A stretch of 64,000 nt of DNA from Meloidogyne chitwoodi (taxonomy: Eukaryota; Nematoda; Chromadorea; Rhabditida; Meloidogynidae), in assembly GCA_015183035.1 (NCBI GenBank), contig JACZZP010000013.1, forward strand, positions 744,001-808,000. Direction: 5' to 3'. Below, piece by piece: positions 12,301-23,219 of this stretch (within the stretch, counting starts at the first letter, position 1; each line of letters opens with the position of its first letter). Both the position numbers and the translations under genes were made by a program. Under the pieces are notes generated by a model. That model made no database searches. It was not told the origin of the DNA and saw only the letters and a program-made list of their open reading frames with translations.

Positions 12301-13274
12301 ATCACAGTCTACACGATAAAATTAAAAATAACTAATGAAATTTGCACTTTTAGTTTGTTAATTTTAAATAACACATATCTCTCTATATTAACTATTTTTT
12401 GTTTGTACGTAATATAGAGAGAAAGAAGAGTATTTTTAAATATTTTACAAATTATTATTGCTAGGTGTATTTGGTGCATAATAAGCATAACCCCCATTTG
12501 CTGGTGCTGGTGCAGGTACAGCAAATGAAACACCTGCTGGTGCCCAAATAGGAGAATATTGTCCATTTGGTGAACGAAAAGAAAGTTGGGGAATTGGTGG
12601 GGGAGTATATTCTGAAGGAGAAGATATTAAATGTTCTACTGGATATTGTTGTTGATAAGGGGATTGTTGTTGTTGTTGTTGAGGTTCATATGAAGGAGCA
12701 TAAATTTCTTTATTTAAATGTGGTGGAATAGCTTTTTTTAAAATAAAAAATAAAAAATAAAATAATAATTTTAAAATTAAAAAAACCAGGAGCTTCATAA
12801 TTATTAGAAGAAAATGCTTTAGCTCCAATTAATTGTTCTTGTAAAGGTGGAGGAGGTTCTGGCCCTGCATCATTTAACTTTAAAAAAAAATAAAATATTT
12901 TAAATAAATTAAATTAATTTAAAAATTAACATTTCCTTCCCCCAACATTCCAGGTGGTACAAAATCAGCTGCCCATTTAGCAGAAAAATGATTTATTTGA
13001 TTTTTATTATTATTATTATTTTGTTCTTCATTATTTAAATTTGATGATAACTTTAAAAAGAAATTAATAATATTTTTTAAATTTAATTTTTAAATTTAAT
13101 TAATTAATTTACTTTAAAATTATTTAATAATTTTTCCTTATTATTATTGTCTTCATATTCTTCTTCACTGCTACTATCTCCTCCAAAAATTATTTTTTCT
13201 TCTTCTTTTTGGATTGTAAAATTTGTGATTAATAAATTAATTAAAATAATTAGATAAATATTTAATAAAAACAT
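6338..13274 (-). CDS. Very large secreted ZP-domain (cuticlin-like) protein with PPG-repeat stalk
   Basis: Likely apical extracellular-matrix or cuticle protein of about 1,450 residues in about 20 exons. Order: a signal peptide starting MFLLNIYLIILI at 13274; acidic and Asn/Gln/Pro-rich exons; a huge exon (about 9900-11667) with dozens of six-residue PPG repeats (PPGVTL, PPGVSF, PPGATL); more Pro-rich exons to 9325; then a ZP domain from about 8848 to 7400. ZP hallmarks are FPFNGQIFAYDR, the Cys of AECGI and FAQCG, IRIEFSL, VRDCFVRN and DHKGCSTD. A basic RKRR cleavage site lies at about 7260. The last exon holds one membrane span (IVGITSLCIGLLFASFIVNI) and a short tail ending at 6338. Signal, ZP, furin-like site and C-terminal span is the standard layout of nematode cuticlins. 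One intron (about 9900) appears to use a GC donor. I cannot name the orthologue. Confidence 0.85.
6581..6846. mobile_element. MITE-like inverted-repeat element, family A, copy 1
   Basis: Arms of about 87 bp (6581-6667 and 6759-6846) are almost perfect inverted copies around a spacer of about 90 bp. CTTTTCT lies outside both ends and may be a target duplication. It is much richer in GC than its surroundings. The spacer and inner arms match the element at 39916-40175 (shared ACTGACCAGTGGATAG). It lies in the last intron of the ZP gene. It has no coding capacity, so it is non-autonomous. Confidence 0.85.
8113..8224. repeat. Perfect 28-bp tandem array, four units
   Basis: Four identical 28-bp units run end to end, each beginning ATTAAATAAATATTC and ending GTAAGGAC, followed by a decayed partial unit. 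The array fills most of one ZP-gene intron and reaches within a few bases of its 3' splice site. Confidence 0.95.
8856..9202. mobile_element. MITE-like element, family B, copy 1
   Basis: About 347 bp. Its left end reads GTAAGGGCTGATTTAGAGTA and its right end is the complement-type GACTCTGAATCGTCCTTTAC. Internal landmarks shared with two other copies are TGGCCATAACTTTTTTATTT, CAACTGATCTGATCGGTC and TTTCGAGCTCTTTCGAATGA. Its left edge is about 10 bp from the 3' splice site of the exon that opens the ZP domain. Confidence 0.85.
9960..11520 (-). repeat. 18-bp coding minisatellite encoding PPGxTL/PPGxSF hexapeptides
   Basis: About 1.5 kb of tandem 18-bp units inside the ZP gene. Read on the minus strand each gives one hexapeptide such as PPGVTL, PPGATL or PPGVSF. 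Longer blocks ending in FTHPPGATLPPGATLPPG recur at about 11385-11340, 10865-10820 and 10575-10535, giving a higher-order pattern. The tract is GC-rich against an AT-rich background. Long plus-strand open frames here are shadows of the repeat. Confidence 0.92.
12100..12421. mobile_element. MITE-like element C in a ZP-gene intron
   Basis: About 320 bp bounded by inverted repeats: TCTCTATATTACGT at the left end and its complement ACGTAATATAGAGA at the right. It is non-coding and occupies almost the whole of one intron. I saw no second copy in the window. Confidence 0.6.
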
Positions 13275-14081
13275 TTTTTTAATTTCTCTTAAATTAATTT
13301 TTAATTTTTATAAAATTAAAAATATTTAAAAAATTAATATTTTTAATTTTAAAATTAAACAAAACTCAAAAATATTAATTAAAAATATTAAAAAATAATT
13401 TATTACAAAAATAAATAAATATATTTAATAATTAGTAATATGTATATGTGTAATAATATTTAATATTTAGCTCTTCTTTTTCACTAAATAAATATGAATA
13501 AATTAATAATAAATAAATTAATATCCTTAAAGATTAAATCATTTTTTATTTTTTTTTCTTTTTAAAAATTATTTTTTTCTCCTCATTTTTAATATTCTAA
13601 ATTTAGTAAATGCTAACGTTTTCACTGTTATTTCTTAAAAAATTCCAGTTCGTTAAATCCTCTTTTTTATCTAAAAAACAATAAAAGTATAATAAAACTG
13701 ATATCCGGATAGAGAAAATAAATTAAAAAATAAATAATCAAGATACTGAGGCGAAGAAAAAAATTAATTATGCATTAAGGAAAATTAATAAAAAAATAAA
13801 GGAATATTTTATAAAAAAATGTTGATCGGTGAAAGGGCGGGACTGATTAATACCTCACTGCTATTTGTTTACTGTATTTAATTAATACATTTTCAGTTAA
13901 TGGCATTTTGTCTAAACTGCCATTACTGGCTTTTTGTCAATTTTCCTTTTATGTGACATTTAATTTGTTTTCTTTGTTTTTTTGATTGGATTTGATTTAT
14001 TTTCTGGCACTTATCTTTTTTAGTGAGTATATATTTTTATTTTAAAAGTTTTTTTAAGTTGTTAAAATAAATTAGTTATCT
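13275..14081. promoter_or_regulatory. Divergent intergenic region, ZP gene (-) / NUDT21 (+)
   Basis: Separates two genes transcribed away from each other, so it should hold both promoters. No exon is seen. Pyrimidine-rich stretches before the NUDT21 ATG could serve as a trans-splice acceptor region. Confidence 0.45.
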
Positions 14082-15445
<1,364 letters not shown>

Positions 15446-15654
15446 AAATGTTTGAAGATGAATTTGAATTTTTAATTTAAAAATATGTATTTTGAATTTT
15501 TTGTTAAATTTTTTCCTTTATTATTTTGTCTTCGTCACATATATTTATTTACATTTTGCTTTAAAGCATTTTTTAGAAATTAATAGAATGAAAACTTTAT
15601 GTAAAAGGGGCAAATAGATATGTCAGTAAATATACACAATTTTGACAATAAAAA

Positions 15655-17333
15655 TTAATTTCTATTTTGTTTTTTTCTTGGTGAAATTTTAAATGAATAT
15701 CTTTTTCTACTTTTTCCATCATAAAAATTAAATTCACTCTGGTCACGTTCCACAGATATTTGAACAAATCCACCATTAGAAAAACCAACTTGAGAAAATG
15801 GGTTCCAACCAGTTGGATATCTTTTTTTTAAATAATTTATTTAAAAAATATTATTTTTTAATTTAACCTAAAAAGTAGAGAATCCTCTGGAATATCATTT
15901 AAATGTTTTGCACTTCTATCTGTTCTAGAGGCTGCACCAGATATAATATAATCAACAAATGTTTCATTATTTTTATCAATATTTTCTTTTATTATTTTTA
16001 TATGTTGTAAATTATGATCATGACCAGAAAAATAAGCATTAACTCCAAATTTATGTAAAAGAAAATCTAATTTTTGAAGGCATTGAAAACCTCCATGCTC
16101 ACAAGTTGAATAAATTGGATAATGACCAGCAACAAATAAATAATCAGCACTATATTGGAATTAAAAAATATGTAATTTTATCTTTTAACGGTTAACTTAA
16201 TTAATATTCTAAATTATAAGACAAAACAACCTACTTAATATTCTCCTTATAAAAATTATTTAAATAAAAAAAATACTCTGAATTTTTCAATTGTTTTTCA
16301 ATCCATTTCCATTGTCTTTTGGCAAGTTCTTCATATTCAGGTTCTGGTCCATTAGGTTCTTTTTTAGTTGAAAATAACCAACTAAATAAACTTTTGCCTT
16401 GAACATCTTCAGTATTTCCACAAAGAACAATTGTATCCAACATCAAAATTTCTAAAACAATTGGAGGTTTTGAGCTTTGTTCTTCTTCAGTTATATTTTT
16501 TTGATAATCAAAAATAATTCTAATTTTGTAAAACAAATGAGGGAATGTCCTGAATTTATTTTTATTAATTTTTAAAAAAAACTTTTAAATTTCTAATGTG
16601 TTATTTTATTTAACAATAAATACCATTTTGAACTAAAATTTGTGTGAGCAATCTGAGCAGAGATGTTTCCCAAATGATCTGAAAATTTTAGTTAAATATT
16701 TAAAAATAAAATTTTAAAGAAAGAAAACCATGATTTCCAGCAATTGTAAACCAAGGAACTAAAAGTTTAGGATCTTCATAAATTTGTTCAAAAGAATCCT
16801 CAAACCGTGAATCAAATAAATCATTAACTCCATTAAAATAAAAATTATCTCCAACATTAATAACAAAATTAAGAGGTTCTTCCTGTTTACTAACTACTTT
16901 GGCAATTGCTTCTGCTACTCTTTTTTGAGCATAAGAAAAATAAGGGTAAATAGGAAGGCCTAGAAAATAATTTATTATAAATACGTAATTATTATAATTT
17001 AATATTGAATTTTTAATGAAATTTTGGATTTAAAAACTAATAATCTGACAAAAACTTTTAAAATAAAATTACTTTTTTTAAAATTTACAAACCTCCCATA
17101 TCTCCTACAAGAACAAAATTCAATCTTTTTACTTCCTGAAATGAACATCCTCCTTTTTCTATACAAGATAATCTACCGGTAGGAGTTAATCGAATTCGAA
17201 AAGTTTTCTCTTCACCTTCTAAAATTTAAATTAAAAAATATTATTTATTTTATAATTAAAAAAAACCTTCAAAAAAGAACAAAAAAGAAAAGAGAAATAA
17301 AGGCAATAATAAAAGATATATTCTTTTTTTCAT
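15655..17333 (-). CDS. Secreted purple (tartrate-resistant type) acid phosphatase
   Basis: Small monomeric metallophosphoesterase of the ACP5/TRAP type. It starts with a signal peptide (MKKRIYLLLLPLFLFSFLFF) at 17333, so it should be secreted or lysosomal. The metal-binding motifs appear in order: GDMGG, NVGDNFYFNGV, IAGNHD, VAGHYPIYSTCEHGG and SGHDHNLQ, which supply the Asp, Tyr, Asn and His ligands of the di-iron site. The C-terminal part (about 15950-15680) includes YIISGAASR and ends in a basic RKKQNRN tail. It has about seven exons with short introns. Length and motif order match the family and no ligand motif is missing, so it should be active. A role in parasitism is possible but not shown by the sequence. 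Confidence 0.93.
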
Positions 17334-18081
17334 TTTATACAATCATCCAAAACCTAATTTTGATAAATTTATGTACATAATTAATTAACCTTAAAATAAA
17401 ATTTTCCATAATTGAAATAAACATTGGAATGTAAAAACTAAATTTTTTGATTAATTTTAATGATTTTATATAAAATTGAAATAAATTACGCGTTTTATTA
17501 GTGTTTGACGCCGAACCGGAATCTGCTGGGTTTTTCAGAAAATTTAAAATTAATTTTTTTTTAAAATGCAAAAATATCTCTCTTACAATTAAAATATTAC
17601 ATGAACAGAAAGTGAAGTTCAATAAAAATTTATGCGTCATAAAATAAAAGAGAAAATTTCCCAAAATGTGATCGACTCTCATTCACACATTAACTTTATG
17701 TGTAAACATAAATAATCGACAATTATAAATAACCAAAAATTCATTTCAATGAAAACTAAATATATATAATGTAATCAAAATATTTAATTGTTAAAAAAAT
17801 TCTTTGGCCAAAAAAAGGCTAATTAATTTATTCAACAAAATATTTAAATTTGCTAACCATTTGTGAAATATAAAATAATCAAAAAATTATTAGCCAATTT
17901 GGTTTAGCTCTTAAAAATGACAGAAAATCAAAAAAAATTCAAATAAAAGTGACCGATATTTCCAAAAATGAAAATTTATCCAAAAATATTTATTCAAAAA
18001 ACTTTTTTCTTTTTTAAAAAAATCGATCACATCACTTATTTTTCAACAAGATTATATAACCAAAAAATAGTAGTTTATTCT
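17334..18081. other. Intergenic region between importin alpha and the acid phosphatase gene
   Basis: Both flanking genes lie on the minus strand. The stretch should contain the importin alpha 3' UTR and the phosphatase promoter. No exon or RNA gene is seen. Confidence 0.45.
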
Positions 18082-20080
18082 TTAAAAATTAAAATGTCCT
18101 CCCTGTGGCTGCTGTTCCATTTCTGTTGTTCCAATAGCAATATCACTATCGTCCTCATCATTAGAAAAGAATTCTTCTATAATTTTAAAGGCACTTGCGT
18201 AGATGTGTTCAGATTCGTGTTGTTGAAGCTGTTCGATTTTGTCGAGACCACCGCATTCCTCAACTTGTTCACAAACAATTGAAAGGCGATCAGGATCGCT
18301 TTAATTTAGAATAAAAAAATAACTAAAAAATTGTTTATAAAAACTAACTTTGTAGAAACAGTGTGCATAATGCTATATAATGACTCCAACATATTAGCAA
18401 CCAATTCGTTGTTTTTCACTTCCAAATTACTACAAATAGCTTTAATCGAATCCTTAATATGTAAAATTCCCAAAATTTGATTGACTGCACCGCCATGAGT
18501 TAAATTCGCGAGTGCCCACCCAGCCTCATATTGAAGTTTGTGTTCGCCATGTTCGAGAATACGGAAAAGAATTGGAAGCAATTCTGCGTCAATAACTTCC
18601 TGAACAAAAAGTAAATTAAAAAAAACTTACAAAACACCTGTATTTGTTCAGTATTTCCTGCCAATATATTGGAAAGAAGCCAACAGCATTCTTTAGCAAA
18701 TCCAACATTGTCAGAATTCAGTAAATTGGGTGCAATATCTTTTAGAATTCCACTTTCAATTACAACCTTGATAAACATTATATATATAATAGTTAAAAAA
18801 ACAAACTGAAGTAAGCTCATCGTTTCCAGTAGCAAAATTCCCAGCTGTACGAAGAGCAGGAGAAATAAGCGAATTCTGTCCAGAAGTGATAAAGTCAACA
18901 ATTAAAGGCATAACATTCTCATTGTTTGCCAATTCAATGTTTGCATCAGTCCCATCAGTTAAATAAGAAAGAGCCCAACAAGCTAAAAGTAGTTTTGGTA
19001 ATATAAAACTTTTTAGAATTAGTTAAAATTACTAAAGAATTATAGAAATTTACTTACCATCACTTTGAGTTTGAAGATCCTAAAAAATTAGATTCAGATT
19101 ATTATAAAAGAATACATTGTGTTTAAGCAAAATGGTGATTGAAGGTGCAAATTGTTTCAAAACTTCAAACGGAGTTGGTGGTTTCTTATGACGACAAAGA
19201 TTTGAAACAGTCCAAGCAAGTATTCGAGTAAAAGATGGATCAAAATCCGGAGTAATCTTATTTATTAATTCAACAATTATAGGAACAATTCCTTCTGCAA
19301 AAAGAGCATCGCGCATTCGTACACTGTCACCAGCAATATTTGCAATGGCCCAGAGTGCCTATAAAAACATATAAATTTTTTCTTTAAAAAATCAATTGAG
19401 TCTTGGAAAAAATATATTCTCACAAAAAACAAAAGATGTTTAAAATTTTGGAAACCTGTTCAACAAGTTTCAAAGAAGAATTTGAAATAATACAAAGAAG
19501 AGGCTTGATTACTCCAACATTTACAAGTGCAGCTGTCTGAGCAGATGTACCAGAAACAATGTTCGTAACTGACCAAGCAGCCTCAAATTGAACTTTTTCG
19601 TCCTGAAAATTAAAAAAATTAAAGAATAAAGATTTAAATAACCTGAACGGACAATGCTTGAACTAATGCCAAAGGAAAACCTAATTGAATAATATTGTCA
19701 ATTGGTGGATCAGCCGAACGAGACAACATTCTGCGCACGGCTTCAAAAGCAGATCTTATTTGTTCAATTGGTGGATTAGATTGAAGAATAATAGCAGCCT
19801 CTTCAAGTGTCATAACTTGATCAAGTGCTGGTTGTTGCTTATCTTTTTGTTGCTCTTCAGTGTCAGATGCAGAAGTATAAGATTCATCAAGGTCAACCTT
19901 CATATTTCTACGCTTCATCATTTCATCATTGCCCCTTTGTTTGCGAAGTTCAACTGAACTTTCGGTTCGACGACGACGCAGGTCCTTAAAAGATTAATAA
20001 ATCTTATTAATAAGAATTTAATTTACATCAGGTTTTCCAGCATTTTTGTAAAGTTTAGCCTTGTCTTCAGCAGTAGACAT
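18082..20080 (-). CDS. Importin alpha (karyopherin alpha)
   Basis: Adaptor that carries proteins with a classical nuclear localisation signal to importin beta. The N-terminus has an importin-beta-binding segment with the basic cluster DDLRRRRTESSVELRKQR and a second basic patch MMKRRN. Armadillo repeats follow, with signature helices such as QFEAAWSVTNIVSGTS, ALWAIANIAGDS, ILAWTVSNLCRHKKPP, ACWALSYLTDG, ALRTAGNFATGND, CCWLLSNILAGN and YEAGWALANLTHGG. These carry the conserved W..N ladder that holds the signal peptide. The C-terminal acidic tail (FFSNDEDDSD) is followed by a Gln/Gly end. There are about nine exons. The start at 20080 opens MSTAEDKAKLYKNAGK. The nematode paralogue (IMA-1, -2 or -3) cannot be fixed by eye; the full IBB and wide conservation suggest a somatic, IMA-3-like form. 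Confidence 0.95.
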
Positions 20081-20411
20081 TTTTTACTTTATTTCTAAAA
20101 ATTAAAATTTCAAACTCAGAAATGATTCTCATAAAAATTTAAAAAAATCTAGAAAATTCTATTCCAGAATAAAGATTTTTTAAAACTATTTGAATTAAAA
20201 TTGCGCGGATAAGAACATTACGCCAATATTAAAAGCGATCATGTGAGCGCCACCATTGAGATTGGGCCAACTGAACGCGAAAACTGAGTGCGGGGCGAGT
20301 TGATTTCATTTTCAACTTCTGATTATTTCATAATTATATATATATAGGTAATTCAATTGATAAATTTAGGGTTTTAAACTAATTCTATTATCTGTAAAAA
20401 ACGATTTTAAA
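20081..20411. promoter_or_regulatory. Bidirectional promoter region, importin alpha / mitochondrial carrier
   Basis: Only 331 bp separates two divergent start codons. It includes a GC-richer core at about 20198-20305 (with GCGCGG, GCGCC and GGGGCGAG words) that stands out from the AT-rich flanks. Confidence 0.5.
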
Positions 20412-21757
20412 ATGGACAATAATGATTCTAAAGAGGTTTTATTTTTTTAATAATATTTTTCATAATTAATAAAATAATTTAGACTAATTCTTTAACACCT
20501 CGTTCTTTTACTACATTCTTCCCTTCATTAGCATCTGTAATTTTTATTTTTTTATTTTTTAAAATTTATTTTTTTATGGTGCAATTGCTGGAGCTTTCGC
20601 AAAAACATCTATTGCTCCACTTGATAGAACAAAAATAAATTTCCAAGGTTTTAAAATATATAACAATAGATATTTTTTTTATTTTTTAGTAAATTCTTCA
20701 AGGAGATATTGTTTTAAAGCTGCCCTTAAATTTGTTAGACATACTTATCGTGAAAGTGGTTTTTTTGCACTTTATCGTGGAAATTCTGCATCATTGGCAC
20801 GGGTTGTTCCTTATGCGGCTATACAATTTGCAGCACATGAAGAATATAAAAAATTGTTGAGAGTCGATATTGATGGGTATTTTTTAGTTTATTTACAAAG
20901 TATTTTGGAATCTGAAGTTTTTGGAATTTGATTTTCTTTCAAAAAAAAAAAACATTTTTTCAGTTCAACTCCTTATAGACGATTTTTGGCTGGAACTTCT
21001 GCAGGTGTCACTGCTGTTATTTTTACTTATCCATTAGATACTGCAAAGGTATTTTTAATTTTTTATTTCTAATCTTTTTATATATAGGCTCGACTTTCAG
21101 TCTCCTCTAAACAAGAATATGAAAATTTAAGGGCAGTATTTGTCAAGGAATGCAAAACACATGGATTTTTAACTTTCTATCGTGGACTTTATCCAACATT
21201 ATTAGGAGTTATGCCATATGCTGGTTTATCATTTTTTACATACGAAACGCTCAAACTTGTTTATAAAAGTAGGAAAATATTTTTAAGTTAGTTTTAATTT
21301 ATTTTTTTAGAAGAATTTGGCGATAGACCTATGCACCCTTTATTGCGTATGAGCTGTGGTGCTGTTGCAGGTCTTATAGGTTTTTATTTTTAAACCTATT
21401 TTTTAAATTTATTTTCAATATTTAGGTCAATTTTCCTCTTATCCACTAGATATAATTCGAAGACGAATGCAAACCGGTAAACTTGGACCAAGTAAAGGCG
21501 TAATACCGATGCTTATTGACATTTGGATTTTTGAAGGATTGTTTAGAGGACTTTACAAGGGAATTAGCATGAATTGGGTATTAATTTTTTCTTTTTTAGT
21601 CATCTACGGGTTTTATTTTTTTCTATTAGTATTCGAGTTAAATTATGATATTTTTAAATAGATAAAAGGTCCAATCGCAGTTGGTATCAGTTTTACAACT
21701 TATGATATGTTGAGCGAGCCGTTAAAGCGTTGGTGGACCACTCGAGTTATTGCTTAA
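20412..21757 (+). CDS. Mitochondrial carrier, SLC25A42-like (probable CoA/nucleotide transporter)
   Basis: Six-span inner-membrane carrier of the SLC25 family. Three repeats are seen, each with the Px[DE]xx[KR] signature: PLDRTK (about 20618), PLDTAK (about 21032) and PLDIIRRR (about 21443). Matching second-helix motifs are [40 protein letters not shown] and [20 protein letters not shown]. These features and the order [13 protein letters not shown] and GISFTTYD resemble SLC25A42, which exchanges coenzyme A and adenine nucleotides; the substrate is an inference. There are about seven exons. The ATG at 20412 opens MDNNDSKE and the stop follows TTRVIA. A retained-intron frame at 21467-21661 is not the true C-terminus. 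Confidence 0.92.
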
Positions 21758-23219
21758 ATAAATCTTTTCAACAAAGGACATTAAAATCGGGCTTTGTGTG
21801 TGCCAACTTCATGGACAAGACGTTACTTTATATTTTAGATCCTAAAATTATATTTTTTGTTATTTAAGAATTCAGGTAGACATAAAAACGAATCTATTAG
21901 ACTTTTTAAAAAATATATAATACTTAATTTATTTTAACATCAGATATTAAATAAATAAAAATAGATTCATTTTTAGATAAAAATACCAAATCAATTTATC
22001 AAAAGTTAGTTTTATATTTTTATTTTGTTTTAAATACATCCTTTGTAATTAACCTCACTAAAATTTATTTAAAAATTGCCTTATTAGATTCTATATATTT
22101 TCTATTGTGTTAGTTTTTGCTCATTTCTTTATTAACAAAATATATAAATTTTTTGTTTTTTAGTAAAATTGGTCAGAGATGTGTAAATTTGAAGGAATTT
22201 TTTCTCTTTTTTTCTTCGTGTGGTTAACTCTCGAAAGGTTTTAGGTTTCTTAAATTTTTTCAAAAAAATAATTCAAATCACATATATAATTGTTCTTACC
22301 TCTTTACAATTAAAAAAAGTTTTAAGAAATATTATACATATTTGCTTCTAAAATAAATTTATTAATTATCAAATTTAATATTTGTTAGTTTACCTTTGGT
22401 AAAGGAACGAAGTATAATTTATAATAAATGTTCGGTTATCCTTTATTTTGTGCACTTTATTGCAGATAAAAGTATTCTTAAATATTAGTACTCTTTATAC
22501 TCTGGCGTGGCTTCCTAATGTTTTACACAATATTTTGGAAACAATAAATACACAAATAAGAAAATGTCTGCAGAAAAAGAAAATTAGAATAATTAACGAG
22601 TAATATTTATGTGTTTAATAACTAATAAATTTTTAGATCGATAAATGTTTTAATTATTTATATTTTTTGTTTTAATTTGTTAATTTCGATAATTCTGATT
22701 TATTGTTATTTTAATTCTATTTTTTTTCTTCTATTTTTTCTAATTAAGATATCACTGGACAAGGTATAAAATTAGTTTTAATGTGAAGATGTCAAATATA
22801 AGATCGGCGTTAATCCTGAAGAATTGTTCTAACAAAAGTTATTTGTCTGAATTTATAATTTCATTAGTAATTTTCATTTGTTAATATTATTGATTTAAAT
22901 TTTAAAAATACTTATTCGGGTATTGACGCGAATATAAGGCTTTCGGTAAATTTTCTAGTTAAATCTCCATTATCTCAATGTTTCCTAGCATTAAGTCTTT
23001 CATGTTAGAGAGGTTCTAAATTCGGAATAAAATGATAGTGGGTTTAATTTAAAAATTAATGTGGTGAGTTAGCCATTTATTTAGTCTTCTGGACCATTAA
23101 ACGAATATATTTATTGGTGTTCACTACAAATTTTACTTTTACAATTTAATTTTTTTAGAATTTAGCTTTTTATCAAAATATTTATTTATTATTAATATCT
23201 GATTGTTTTTGTTGAAATT
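21758..23219. other. 1.46-kb non-coding interval
   Basis: The carrier's 3' flank followed by the upstream region of the next plus-strand gene. I found no exon, tRNA or strong repeat in it. A spliced 5' UTR exon of the downstream gene cannot be excluded. Confidence 0.45.

Noticed and set aside
17335..17682. Hydrophobic minus-strand frame upstream of the acid phosphatase
   Set aside because: Low-complexity translation of AT-rich DNA without a matching exon structure; the phosphatase signal peptide begins cleanly at 17333.
17968..18282. Plus-strand frame over the importin alpha 3' end
   Set aside because: Antisense to a well-supported importin alpha exon.
15655..20080. Acid phosphatase and importin alpha as a two-gene operon
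   Set aside because: The gap of about 750 bp is larger than typical nematode operon spacing and the products have no functional link.
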